Below are positions 55,326 to 64,000 of a DNA stretch of 64,000 nucleotides, in pieces. The first letter of the stretch is position 1, and every line of letters starts with the position of its first letter. The stretch covers positions 1 to 64,000 of the forward strand of contig USHV01000008.1 of NCBI GenBank assembly GCA_900554695.1, written 5' to 3'. The notes below the pieces were generated by a model, which had not been told where the DNA came from, did not search any database, and worked only from the letters and a program-made list of their open reading frames with translations. This DNA is from an uncultured Prevotella sp. Its GTDB lineage: Bacteria; Bacteroidota; Bacteroidia; Bacteroidales; Bacteroidaceae. Made by a program: the position numbers and the translations under genes.

Positions 55326-55368
55326 AACGCACACAAACAGAAACCATAACCTCATCAACAATACATTC

Positions 55369-58300
55369 ATGAGAACCATCCTGATAATCGCCTTACTGTC
55401 TCTCATGACACTCGGACACACCAGTGCCAGCAACATGCGGTTCAGTCACATCAACAGCAAGGACGGACTGCCTCATCAGCAGATACAGGCGCTTGCCATA
55501 GACGCGGAAGGAAATATCTGGATAGGCACACGCAACGGACTGTCACGATACGACGGATACAGCATAAAAACCTATTTCCACGAACAAGGAAACCCACGCT
55601 CACTCATACATAATTTCATATACAAGCTGTTTGTTGACAGCAAAAAACGAATCTGGGTATGCACACAGGATGGAGTGTGCAGATATTGTCCGGCAACGGA
55701 CGACTTCGAACCATATCAGAAGCCTGAGGGCAATGTGTCTTCAATAATAGAGACACGCAACGGTAAAATAATATGCGGAGGCAACCAACTCAGCATATAC
55801 GACGAGCACAACAACCGTTTTTCCACCTATCCCGCGCTGGAATCGGGATATATTCTGTCGCTTGCCACCGACAGACACAACAATCTTTATGTAGCGACAA
55901 GCACTTCTATATTCTACTACAATCCGTCAATGACGAGGATAACCCACATCAACCGCTCATATTTCTCCGACTTCATGACCGGCTGGGACGACATAATCCA
56001 GATGCTGTTCGATTCTAAAGACAGGCTGTGGATAGGACGCAACGGAAAAGGTGTGATGTATATCAACATGAAGAACGGGCAGAAAAAGATATATCCTGCG
56101 TCGGAGTTGTCGGACGGAACAGTGAGAGTGATAACAGAGGACAAGGCCGGACGCATATGGCTCGGCACTGAAAAAGGCGTGACGATAATCAATCCAGACG
56201 GACGGATTGAGATATTACGTCACAACCCTTTGTCACAAGACTCGCTGAGCGACAACGCCATCTATGCCATCATAAACGACAATAACAACAACATCTGGAT
56301 AGGATCATACTTCGGTGGCGTGGATGTGATGCTCAACAACAACGACCCGTTCACCTGCTTCGAGCCCGGTTTCACTCCGCAAAGCATCAAAGGCAAGGTT
56401 CCGCGCACGATGGTTGAGACGGCAAAAGGCGTTTACTGGATAGCCACCGAGGACAACGGAATAAACATATACGACTCAAACGCGGGAACATTCCACGTGT
56501 TTGATAAAATCCGCGAGCTCGGCACAAACGTGCACAGTCTGCTATACGACAACCTGTCAAACGAGATGTGGATAGGTACATTCCGTAACGGTCTGTTCCG
56601 TTATAACCTGAAAACAGGCGCGTGGAAGAAGTATGAATGTAACAAAGGATTCTCCGCCAACTCCATATTTTCCATCATCAGACAACGCAACGGAAGGTTA
56701 TGGGTTGCCACTACCTTAGGACTGAGGTATTATGATGGCGCTACCGACAGCTTCAAGAGTTTCGCACATAATGTGCTTGGCAAGGTGTTCGTATATACAA
56801 TGATCACCGACGACAAAGACAATCTATGGGCAGGCACCGCGCACAACGGACTTTTCAAGGTGGACGCAAAGACAGGTAAAGTGACCCATTGGACCGACGA
56901 CAACAAGCGTTCCGGACTGAAAGACAACTACGTCACCTGTCTTTTCTACGAGCGGAACGGACGGTTGTGGATAGGAACCAACAATTACGGACTTCAATAT
57001 ATGAACACAAAGAACGGAAAGATAGGCTCATTCAGCAATAATATCTTCCCGTCCAACTGCACCGTATGCAGCGTGATAGCAGACAAGAACAACAATCTAT
57101 GGATAAGTACAAGCCAAGGACTGTTCCGGTATCTGCAGAAACACAACAGCACCGTCAAGTTTACTACCGAAGACGGACTATCCACCAATCAGTTCAATTT
57201 CTCGTCTTCATTGCTGACAAGCAACGGTACTATAATGTTCGGCACCGTTGACGGACTCATCTGTTTCAATCCGCGGAATGTCAAGGCAGGCACACGGCCG
57301 TTCATTGTTCATCTCAAGACACTCACCATTAACAATGTGGAGATGAACGCCTCGACCAAAGACACGCCTCTCACAGAACAACTCGACAAGACGTCTTGCC
57401 TGAGACTGTCTTACGGACAGGCCCGAAATTTCAGCATCGAGTATGGTGTCATAATGCCGGGAAACACCAACTCGATAGAATATCAGATATATCTTGAGGG
57501 TATGGACAAAGACTGGCACGACGTAGGGTCGGGCCGTAAGTTCTCCGGATACAATCTTCCTCCGGGTAAATACAAGCTGCACATACGCGCCAACAACTCT
57601 GACAAAGGATGGGAACGCAATCCGGAGAAAGTCATCGAGATTATAGTCGAGCCTCCGTTCTGGCGTTCTGGATGGGCTTACCTTATCTACACCATACTGA
57701 CATGTATAGGAGGAATTGCCATCTGGTCATTCTTCTCAATGAGACTGAAGGAAAAGAACGAGGTGAAGATGGCGAACATGGAGAAGAAGAAAATAGAGGA
57801 GATAGACCGTGCCAAATTCGATTTCTTCACCACCGTATCCCATGAGCTGCGCACGCCCCTGTCGCTCATCGTGGCACCGCTGAAAAGCATTCCGCGCAAG
57901 GAACTGAGCGAAGAGTCGTGCAAATATCTCGACCTTGCCATAAAAAACGCCGGAAAGATGGAGACGCTCATCGGCGAACTGGTAACATTCAACCAGATTG
58001 AGACAAACAATTTTCCCTTCTACATACAACGCGGAAACCCGCTCGCCTTCATCGAAAACCTTATCGCGCCCTACTGTCACATAGCCGAGGAAAAGAAGAA
58101 GACGCTCACAAGCGACTGCGAGGACAACGGAGAGGATGTGTGGTTCTCGCCTTCATACGTCGAAAGAATCATCAGCAACCTGCTATCCAACGCCATGAAG
58201 TTCACGCCTCAGGGCGGAAAGATAGCCGTGAAGGCACGCATCATTAACAAAGGAAACGAGACCAACAGATATCTGCAAATAGTGGTTGCAGACACCGGCA

Positions 58301-59424
58301 TAGGCATTGCGAAAGAAGAACAGGCAAACATATTCAACAAATACTACCAGACCAAGCGCGGATACAACATGAACAGCAGCGGATGGGGCGTAGGTCTGGC
58401 GCTCGTGAAACGAATGGCTGAGATACACAAGGGCACCGTAAGCGTGGAGAGCGAACCGGGCCACGGAGCCACATTCACGGTGGAGCTGAACGTCGAGAGC
58501 CGCAATTTCGACCCCGCGTGCCTCATCAGCGACGACAAGGTGATCGTACCGCTGTCACAATACAAGCTCTCGGCAGTCAGAGAGATAGGCGAAGAGGCCG
58601 ACGAGCCGAAGACCGACGTGGCTGATGAACACAAGATGTCCATCCTGATTGTTGACGACAACAAGGAATTAATATCCTTCCTGAAGGACTATTTCTCGAA
58701 AAATTACAATATCTTTACTGCTGCCAACGGCGCCGACGCCCTGGAGATAGCGAGAAACGAGTCTGTGCAGCTTGTCATATCAGACATCATGATGCCTGTC
58801 ATGGACGGCATTGAGCTGTGCCGCACTCTCAAGGGCGACATGGCGACATCGCACATCCCCGTGATACTTCTCACGGCCAAAGGACAGAGCAACGACGTGA
58901 TGAGCGGATATGAGAGCGGTGCCGAAGCCTACGTGCAGAAGCCCTTCGACCCGCACATACTCGAGCTTCAGGTAAAGAACATAATATCGTTGCAGAACGC
59001 CATGCGCAGCGAGATAGCCGAGTCGGACAGCGCCGACATCGAGTCGTCACAGCTGAGCATGCTCGACAAGGAGTTCATCGGAAAGATGAGAAAGATAGTA
59101 GAGGACAACATATCCAACAACGATTTCTCCGTGGGCGACATAACTTCCGGACTGGGCATAAGCCGGTCGCTGCTGCACATAAAGATGAAAAACCTCATGG
59201 GCATGTCAACCGGCGACTACATAAGAAAGAAACGTCTCGACATGGCCTGCCGCCTGCTGCGCGAAGGCTACAACGTTTCAGAGACTGCCTACCGCACCGG
59301 TTTCTCCGACCCCAACTACTTCTCAAAGACATTCAAGAAACATTTCGGCACAAGCCCCACTGAGTGGCTGCTGGCTTCGGGCAAGAGTCCGACGGACGAC
59401 GGAGGGGATGGCGGAGCCGGATAA
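55369..59424 (+). CDS. Hybrid two-component system regulator (HTCS)
   Basis: A 1351-residue sensor that spans the inner membrane and regulates polysaccharide loci. Signal peptide 1-20. A periplasmic double beta-propeller of reg_prop repeats (GNIWIGTRNGLSRYDGYSI and many like it) spans about 25-680, and a Y_Y_Y domain lies at about 686-763. One membrane helix is at about 765-787. HisKA has phospho-His at about 825 (TTVSHELRTPLS). HATPase has the N box (NLLSNAMKFTPQGG) and G boxes (GIGIAKEEQ, GWGVGLALV). The receiver at about 1088-1205 has its phospho-Asp at about 1139 (VISDIMMPVMDG). An AraC-type DNA-binding domain ends the protein (YNVSETAYRTGFSDPNYFSK). All parts are intact. It should sense an oligosaccharide from the glycan used by the flanking genes. 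Confidence 0.96.
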   Translation: MRTILIIALLSLMTLGHTSASNMRFSHINSKDGLPHQQIQALAIDAEGNIWIGTRNGLSRYDGYSIKTYFHEQGNPRSLIHNFIYKLFVDSKKRIWVCTQDGVCRYCPATDDFEPYQKPEGNVSSIIETRNGKIICGGNQLSIYDEHNNRFSTYPALESGYILSLATDRHNNLYVATSTSIFYYNPSMTRITHINRSYFSDFMTGWDDIIQMLFDSKDRLWIGRNGKGVMYINMKNGQKKIYPASELSDGTVRVITEDKAGRIWLGTEKGVTIINPDGRIEILRHNPLSQDSLSDNAIYAIINDNNNNIWIGSYFGGVDVMLNNNDPFTCFEPGFTPQSIKGKVPRTMVETAKGVYWIATEDNGINIYDSNAGTFHVFDKIRELGTNVHSLLYDNLSNEMWIGTFRNGLFRYNLKTGAWKKYECNKGFSANSIFSIIRQRNGRLWVATTLGLRYYDGATDSFKSFAHNVLGKVFVYTMITDDKDNLWAGTAHNGLFKVDAKTGKVTHWTDDNKRSGLKDNYVTCLFYERNGRLWIGTNNYGLQYMNTKNGKIGSFSNNIFPSNCTVCSVIADKNNNLWISTSQGLFRYLQKHNSTVKFTTEDGLSTNQFNFSSSLLTSNGTIMFGTVDGLICFNPRNVKAGTRPFIVHLKTLTINNVEMNASTKDTPLTEQLDKTSCLRLSYGQARNFSIEYGVIMPGNTNSIEYQIYLEGMDKDWHDVGSGRKFSGYNLPPGKYKLHIRANNSDKGWERNPEKVIEIIVEPPFWRSGWAYLIYTILTCIGGIAIWSFFSMRLKEKNEVKMANMEKKKIEEIDRAKFDFFTTVSHELRTPLSLIVAPLKSIPRKELSEESCKYLDLAIKNAGKMETLIGELVTFNQIETNNFPFYIQRGNPLAFIENLIAPYCHIAEEKKKTLTSDCEDNGEDVWFSPSYVERIISNLLSNAMKFTPQGGKIAVKARIINKGNETNRYLQIVVADTGIGIAKEEQANIFNKYYQTKRGYNMNSSGWGVGLALVKRMAEIHKGTVSVESEPGHGATFTVELNVESRNFDPACLISDDKVIVPLSQYKLSAVREIGEEADEPKTDVADEHKMSILIVDDNKELISFLKDYFSKNYNIFTAANGADALEIARNESVQLVISDIMMPVMDGIELCRTLKGDMATSHIPVILLTAKGQSNDVMSGYESGAEAYVQKPFDPHILELQVKNIISLQNAMRSEIAESDSADIESSQLSMLDKEFIGKMRKIVEDNISNNDFSVGDITSGLGISRSLLHIKMKNLMGMSTGDYIRKKRLDMACRLLREGYNVSETAYRTGFSDPNYFSKTFKKHFGTSPTEWLLASGKSPTDDGGDGGAG

Positions 59425-59471
59425 AAAATGCTATACAAACATGATTATAAACATATAAAAATCACTGCGTT

Positions 59472-61922
59472 ATGAGAATGAAACCCGAGAACCTACTGAA
59501 AACCGCGACAGCGGCCTTTGCCGCGCTATGCGTTACGGCGGCCGGAGCACAGAACGTGAGCAATCCCGTGCTCGAAGGCATTGCCGATGCCGGAGTGATA
59601 AAATATGCCGGGAAATACTATCTCGGCGGAGTGGCAACCTATGGCGACTTCTTCGTGAGCGACAATCTGACCGACTGGAACAAGCGCATACACGTGTTCG
59701 ACCTCGACAACGACTGGACCCACGGCACAGGAGCCGGCAACAATCAGGTGCACGCCGACGACATAACCTACAGCGGCGGTCTGTTCCACCTGCTGTTCAG
59801 CGTGAATTACTGGGGCGACGACCGCCACATAGTGCACATCACCCACGCCACATCGCCCACCATAAACGGCCCGTTCGAGGAGGTGCGCAAGGACCAGTGG
59901 TTCGAGAACCGCATCGACCCGCAGGTGTTCTGCGACGAGGACGGACGGCTCTATCTGTATATGGTGAAGTTCACCGACGGCAACACCATCTGGGCACGGC
60001 TCATGAACAGCGACTTCTCTTTCGCCGGCGACGCCGTGCAGCAGTTCAGCTCGCAGCCAGAAACGTGGGAGACGATGGACAACCGTGTGGCCGAAGGACC
60101 TTTCGTAATAAAATACCGCGGACGCTACTACATGATGTATAACGCCAACCACACGGCTCCCGAATACGGCAACTACAGGCTCGGCGTATGCGAGGCGGCC
60201 TCGCCCATGGGTTTCGGACCGGGCGGAAAGTATCCGTGGCCAGTGGTAGGGCCTGACACCGAGCCGCTCGACAACGACAACACCGACCTGATTGTCTATG
60301 GCAACGGCACGTTCAATCCGGTGAATCTCGACGCCGACACAATAAGATTCGTCATCGACCACGCCATGAAGAACCGTCCTTATCTGAAGCTGGCACAGCG
60401 CGGCGGATGCGAGGTGGCACTCAACGGCCACGTGGTGAACGCGGGCTCGAAGGCCGACTACCGCCTTATACCGATAGACAACAAGCTGGTGAAGAAGGGC
60501 GAGAACATAATAACCGTGAAGCGCGCGGGCAAGAACTCGCAGCTCGTGGCGCTCGCCCTCTACGACATGGCCGACGCCAAGGCAGGCGACCTGATGCTCA
60601 CCCCGGGCCAGCCGAGCATCGTGCGCGGTCCAAACGGCTGGGAATGGTGGCTCGTGTACATGGCTAACAAGGCGTGGAAACGCAGTCAGCACATCGACCG
60701 GATACACTTCACGGGCGGCCGCCTCTACGTGGACGGCATCACGTCGCCCGACACCGAAGGTTTCCATCCCGTGCCAGCCATGCCACAACATGCGGGAACG
60801 AGTCTCGACGGTGTGAGCGTAAGCGACGCCTATCTGCTTGAGGTGACGTTCGCCGCACACTCTTCCGACCAGGCCGTGAGCATCGGAGGCAAGCGCATCG
60901 GCCTGCCATCGCAGATGAGCAAGGACGCCGGTCACGTGTGGCGCATAGAGCGCAACCACGACATTCTGACCGTATGGATAGATAATGTTCTGGTGTGCGA
61001 CCACGAGAGTGTGGATAAGGACAACCGCGCAGTGGATGTGTCGGGCACGGTAGAATATCTGTCCTACAACGACGGATACGACGAATACGGCCACCACTTC
61101 AGCGGATGGGAAGGACTGACGGCAGACGACGGCGGACTGAAGCTGGGTCAGGCGGACGTGCTCAAGGGCGACGCGGCGACAAGCTACGAAATAAGCGTGC
61201 AGCTGGACAACGCCACGCCCGACCGCGGACGCTACGGTGTATATGCCGCATGGCAGGACGAGAAGAACTACGTGCGGGTTACAATAGACGCCGTGCGCCG
61301 CATGCTATTAACCGAGAACTGCGTGAAAGGCAAGACAACCACGAGCGAGACGCCGCTGGCGCGCACCGAGATACACTATCCTGACGTGAAATATTCAGAC
61401 AGCTTCGAGAAGCAATACCGCTTCGACAGCGACACTTATGTAAGCTCCATACTGCTGCCACGGCTCGCTCCGGGCAATAACTCATACGCCCGCGACCTCA
61501 GTCTGAACCTGCGGGCGAAGCGCAGATTCCGCACAGACGTGGCTTCGCAGATAGACTTCTACTGGCTCGACGGTGACACATGGCGCAAGATTGAATACGA
61601 GACCAAGGACTCGGGACACCCCGATTGGCAGAAGATTACGTTCGCACCGGTATGCACCCGCGGACTGAGATTGATAAACAAGAACCCGCGCGACTACGGA
61701 CATAACACTTATCGCATAAAGACCGGCCGCGACTTCGCAGCCACATGCCAGCTGCGCATCGACCGTCGCGGAAAGACGATACACGTGTTTGCCGACAACC
61801 GCGAGCTTGCCACGGTGAGCCTCAAGAGCAATGCTCCGGCACGCACAGGACTCTTCAGCGACGGCACTGCCGACGTACACGCTGCCAACGTGCTCTATTA
61901 CGTGGTGAAAGAAGCAGAATGA
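59472..61922 (+). CDS. GH43-family glycosidase with an inserted domain
   Basis: An 816-residue exported enzyme (signal to about residue 26, AAGAQ), 47 bases after the regulator gene. The GH43 propeller has its three acids in LEGIADAGVIKYAGKYYL, ENRIDPQVFCDEDG and DNRVAEGPFVIKYRGRYYM. After blade four, residues about 275-370 form a small sandwich (YLKLAQRGGCEVALNGHVV, KKGENIITVKRAGKNSQLVA) that interrupts the propeller. The propeller resumes at SIVRGPNGWEWWLVYMANK. The C-terminal 350 residues hold one or two concanavalin-like sandwiches (SDAYLLEVTFAAHSSDQAVS, RYGVYAAWQDEKNYVRVTI) and a last beta domain. Likely an alpha-L-arabinofuranosidase or related enzyme; the substrate is inferred from the locus. 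Confidence 0.85.
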   Translation: MRMKPENLLKTATAAFAALCVTAAGAQNVSNPVLEGIADAGVIKYAGKYYLGGVATYGDFFVSDNLTDWNKRIHVFDLDNDWTHGTGAGNNQVHADDITYSGGLFHLLFSVNYWGDDRHIVHITHATSPTINGPFEEVRKDQWFENRIDPQVFCDEDGRLYLYMVKFTDGNTIWARLMNSDFSFAGDAVQQFSSQPETWETMDNRVAEGPFVIKYRGRYYMMYNANHTAPEYGNYRLGVCEAASPMGFGPGGKYPWPVVGPDTEPLDNDNTDLIVYGNGTFNPVNLDADTIRFVIDHAMKNRPYLKLAQRGGCEVALNGHVVNAGSKADYRLIPIDNKLVKKGENIITVKRAGKNSQLVALALYDMADAKAGDLMLTPGQPSIVRGPNGWEWWLVYMANKAWKRSQHIDRIHFTGGRLYVDGITSPDTEGFHPVPAMPQHAGTSLDGVSVSDAYLLEVTFAAHSSDQAVSIGGKRIGLPSQMSKDAGHVWRIERNHDILTVWIDNVLVCDHESVDKDNRAVDVSGTVEYLSYNDGYDEYGHHFSGWEGLTADDGGLKLGQADVLKGDAATSYEISVQLDNATPDRGRYGVYAAWQDEKNYVRVTIDAVRRMLLTENCVKGKTTTSETPLARTEIHYPDVKYSDSFEKQYRFDSDTYVSSILLPRLAPGNNSYARDLSLNLRAKRRFRTDVASQIDFYWLDGDTWRKIEYETKDSGHPDWQKITFAPVCTRGLRLINKNPRDYGHNTYRIKTGRDFAATCQLRIDRRGKTIHVFADNRELATVSLKSNAPARTGLFSDGTADVHAANVLYYVVKEAE

Positions 61923-61991
61923 TACAAGACAAGGGACTCCGCCCCACAGGATAACTTACAGACATCTGCAAGGCGCATTACGGTGCGCCGG

Positions 61992-62033
61992 AGCCGTGAC
62001 AGCCTTTTCAGCTGTTGTCACGGCTTGTTTTTT
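61992..62033 (+). terminator. Terminator of the GH43 gene
   Basis: AGCCGTGACA (61992-62001) and TGTCACGGCT (62016-62025) with a T-run after. Confidence 0.88.
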
Positions 62034-62214
62034 ATGTATGTACAGAAGCTGTGATAAGAAATGGTATGGATGATATAAGAAACCCGTATCATATTTAGCC
62101 CGCCGCAGAACGAACCGGTAGAAAAACCGACGGTGATTGGTTTCTGTAAAAAGCTCCGGTTTAAATGCTTGATAAGCGTTGTTTTCGTATGTCCGAACAA
62201 GAACAACATAGTCC

Positions 62215-62646
62215 ACTTTCAATTTGTAACCGGTTTTCAGTTTTTCCCTCCGGGTTTCCAGATATACCCCGAAAAATAAGCGCGTATCTGCGGACTGAGT
62301 CGTCTTCGAACGCAAATACGCGGATTATGAAAGGTTTATACAAAACATTGAATATCAACGATTTATATTTTAAGGACATTTCATCGCATCGCAAAAAGCA
62401 CCATATCGGCTTGCGAAATGGCCTATTTCAGGGTGCAATATGGTGCTTTTCGGCCTATGAAATAGGCTTTATTGCATGATGAAATGGGCATTATCGGAAC
62501 GCCGAACGTACTTTTTCGGACTATGATACAGGGTATATCAAAAAGCGGTATTATACTGAATATCCTTTATTCTGTATGTTTTAACATTCCTTTACATCTC
62601 TTTTGCGAAAATATTTTGTCAAAATATTGTCAAGAAAAATCGTAAG
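62215..62646 (+). repeat. Intergenic 22-bp-phased repeat element, copy G
   Basis: Full-length copy with the most regular array: eight exact 22-base units at 62371-62546 with no insertion or deletion. Left end CTTTCAATTTGTAACCGG. The inverted repeat is CGCGTATCTGC (62281-62291) and GCAAATACGCG, one mismatch. AAAAAGCACCATAT in one unit pairs with ATATGGTGCTTTT two units on, and GCCTATTTCA pairs with TGAAATAGGC. Right end: TTAACATTCCTTTACATC, TTTTGTCAAAATATTGTCAA, AAATCGTAAG. The two ends share an imperfect inverted CTTxCAATTT/AAATxGxAAG-type match. It lies between convergent genes, past the GH43 terminator. Confidence 0.87.
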
Positions 62647-62738
62647 TCAGTCCCGCAAGTTTCCCCCTAAAGACTTTGATATATTATATAAAAAAAGAAC
62701 GCTTTGCCTAAGCGACAAGACAGACAGGAGCATAAAGA

Positions 62739-62786
62739 AAGGGCCGTGAACCTGTCTGCATCACGCAAGAACGGTTCGCGGCCCTT
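62739..62786 (-). terminator. Terminator of nagB
   Basis: AAGGGCCGTGAACC (62739-62752) and GGTTCGCGGCCCTT (62773-62786), one G-U pair, followed on the minus strand by CTTTCTTT. It lies 45 bases past the nagB stop. Confidence 0.8.
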
Positions 62787-62831
62787 ATCATATACGGCGC
62801 AGGAAACGCCTTTATCATCTATTTTGCTTTA

Positions 62832-64000
62832 TCACGGTTTGTATTCCACGAAAGCCTCCATTGCCTCATAGCATGCCAGACCCAGCTTGTCGTACAGCCG
62901 TGCAGTGGCGCGGTTGCGGTCTTCGGCACGCTGCCAGAACAGACGTTCGTCGTCGCCGAGGAACGGAGCGCTCTCCATCTGCGACTGATGCTTCAGGATG
63001 CTGTTACGCTTTGCGCGGAGTTCCTCAGGACTCATGGGCACGCACATCTCGATGTTCTCTATCTCCCACTCTGCCCACGCGCCGCGGTACATCCATATAC
63101 GGCAGTCTTTCAGCCACTCTGCGCCTGCCTCCTTCTCCATGTCGATGGCTGCAAGGACGGCGTCGGTGCACTTACGGTGAGTGCCGTGCGGGTCGGCAAG
63201 ATCGCCGGCCACGTATATCTGGTGAGGCTTTATGTCGCTGATGAGCTTGCGCACGATGTTCACATCCCTTTCCGACATAGGCAGTTTCTCTATCTTACCC
63301 GACTCGTAGAACGGCAGGTCGAGGAAATGAACGTGGTCGAGAGGTATGTGGTTGTAGGTGCATGCCGTGCGTGCCTCGCCACGGCGGATAAGTCCCTTGA
63401 TGGTGAGGATGTCGCGCGTGTCGCAGTCGCCCTGCTTCTTGTTGGCAAGGAACGCCTTTATCTCCTCATACTTGTTTCTTATCACCTGGTCGGCATCGTT
63501 GGCAAAGAGCTGGTTGAAACCATTGATGAAGTGCATGAAACGTGTCAACTCCTCATCGCCCACGGCAATGTTGCCGCTCGTCTCGTATGCCACGTGCACG
63601 TCGTGACCCTGCTTCACCAGTCTGTTCACCGTTCCGCCCATCGATATAACGTCGTCATCGGGATGGGGCGAGAACACGATCACGCGCTTCGGATAAGGAT
63701 TGGCGCGTTCCGGACGGTATGTGTCGTCGGCGTTGGGCTTGCCTCCCGGCCATCCGGTGATGGTGTGTTGCAGGTCGTTGAAGATCTTTATGTTGGCGTT
63801 GTATGCCGATCCGAACAGCGCGAGCAGCTCGCTCAGACCGTTCTCGTTGTAGTCTTTGTTGGTGAGCTTCAGGATAGGTTTGCCTGTCACGCCGCACAAC
63901 CATACCAGCGCCGAGCGTATCAGCTTGTCGGTCCATTCGCAGTTTGTGACGAGCCACGGGTGGATGATACGTGTCAGTTTAGCGGCGGCTGCCAGGTCGA
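62832..64000 (-). CDS. nagB: Glucosamine-6-phosphate deaminase, C-terminal part (long NagB)
   Basis: Partial: the frame runs open from its stop at 62832 to the window edge, giving about 389 residues and lacking the true start. The visible part is the C-terminal half of the about 660-residue NagB form of Bacteroidetes. First comes the end of the deaminase domain (DLAAAAKLTRIIHPWLVTNC, then WLCGVTGKPILKLTNKDYNE). Then a PIG-L/LmbE-type domain has the metal motif VIVFSPHPDDDVISMGG and a later HGTHRK. The full enzyme converts glucosamine-6-phosphate to fructose-6-phosphate and ammonia; the role of the PIG-L half is not established. A TTG at 63899 is internal to the frame and is not the start. Confidence 0.9.
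   Translation of the reverse strand, partial: DLAAAAKLTRIIHPWLVTNCEWTDKLIRSALVWLCGVTGKPILKLTNKDYNENGLSELLALFGSAYNANIKIFNDLQHTITGWPGGKPNADDTYRPERANPYPKRVIVFSPHPDDDVISMGGTVNRLVKQGHDVHVAYETSGNIAVGDEELTRFMHFINGFNQLFANDADQVIRNKYEEIKAFLANKKQGDCDTRDILTIKGLIRRGEARTACTYNHIPLDHVHFLDLPFYESGKIEKLPMSERDVNIVRKLISDIKPHQIYVAGDLADPHGTHRKCTDAVLAAIDMEKEAGAEWLKDCRIWMYRGAWAEWEIENIEMCVPMSPEELRAKRNSILKHQSQMESAPFLGDDERLFWQRAEDRNRATARLYDKLGLACYEAMEAFVEYKP

Noticed and set aside
59526..61097. Long open frame antisense to the GH43 gene
   Set aside because: It mirrors the codon bias of the GC-rich sense gene; the sense frame has signal peptide, catalytic motifs and proper context.
2106..61922. Mobile genetic island carrying the secreted enzymes
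   Set aside because: No integrase, transposase, att-like duplication at either tRNA, or sharp change in composition was seen; core genes (pnp, topA, argB, ribF) are interspersed.
62832..63899. A separate PIG-L deacetylase gene starting at 63899
   Set aside because: The codon at 63899 is TTG inside a frame that continues unbroken to the window edge with NagB-like sequence, so this is the end of a longer nagB.

Overview
The window looks like chromosome of a Bacteroidales bacterium, most likely Prevotella-like. The evidence is a SusC/SusD glycan-uptake locus with a hybrid two-component regulator, BspA-type leucine-rich-repeat proteins, a long NagB with a fused PIG-L domain, lipoproteins of the Bacteroidetes style, and promoters of the Bacteroidetes form (TTTG, about 20 bases, TAnnTTTG) in front of both tRNA genes and many coding units. 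The genus is an inference. I saw no prophage, transposase, rRNA or CRISPR array.

Layout. 1-2100: a leftward promoter and leader, two kinds of intergenic repeat, and tRNA-Asn. 2106-12423: an S41 protease, then leftward units encoding a cyclophilin-like lipoprotein, an alpha/beta hydrolase, a GH5 glucanase, an SGNH hydrolase and two BspA-like paralogues. 12808-15126: pnp. 15253-25479: rightward secreted enzymes (GH92, an FG-GAP/GH43 fusion, GH27) and a cysteine-less TlpA-like lipoprotein. 25593-31438: an esterase, a NUDIX/PI-PLC pair, tRNA-Met and an outer-membrane protein. 31722-36075: a calcium ATPase, ribF and a CPBP protease. 37105-44159: leftward ECF sigma with a probable anti-sigma partner, and topA-aroK-speA-argB. 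45469-61922: a polysaccharide-utilisation locus with an ELWxxDGT protein, SusC, SusD, a SusE-like lipoprotein, a sialidase-fold (GH93-like) enzyme, the hybrid regulator and a GH43 enzyme; arabinan or an arabinose-containing glycan is the best guess for its substrate. 62832-64000: the 3' part of nagB, cut by the window end.

The most unusual signal is between genes. Seven intergenic regions carry copies of an element whose core is a tandem array with a 22-base period. Four copies are about 430 bp long and share conserved left and right flanking modules. Each 22-base unit has a quasi-palindromic 15-mer like GAAATGGGCCATTTC followed by 7 variable bases, and neighbouring units are often complementary to each other. 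Three further intergenic arrays (904-1190, 36838-36969, 38226-38401) have unrelated unit sequences but nearly the same 22-base period. I do not recognise this as any described family.
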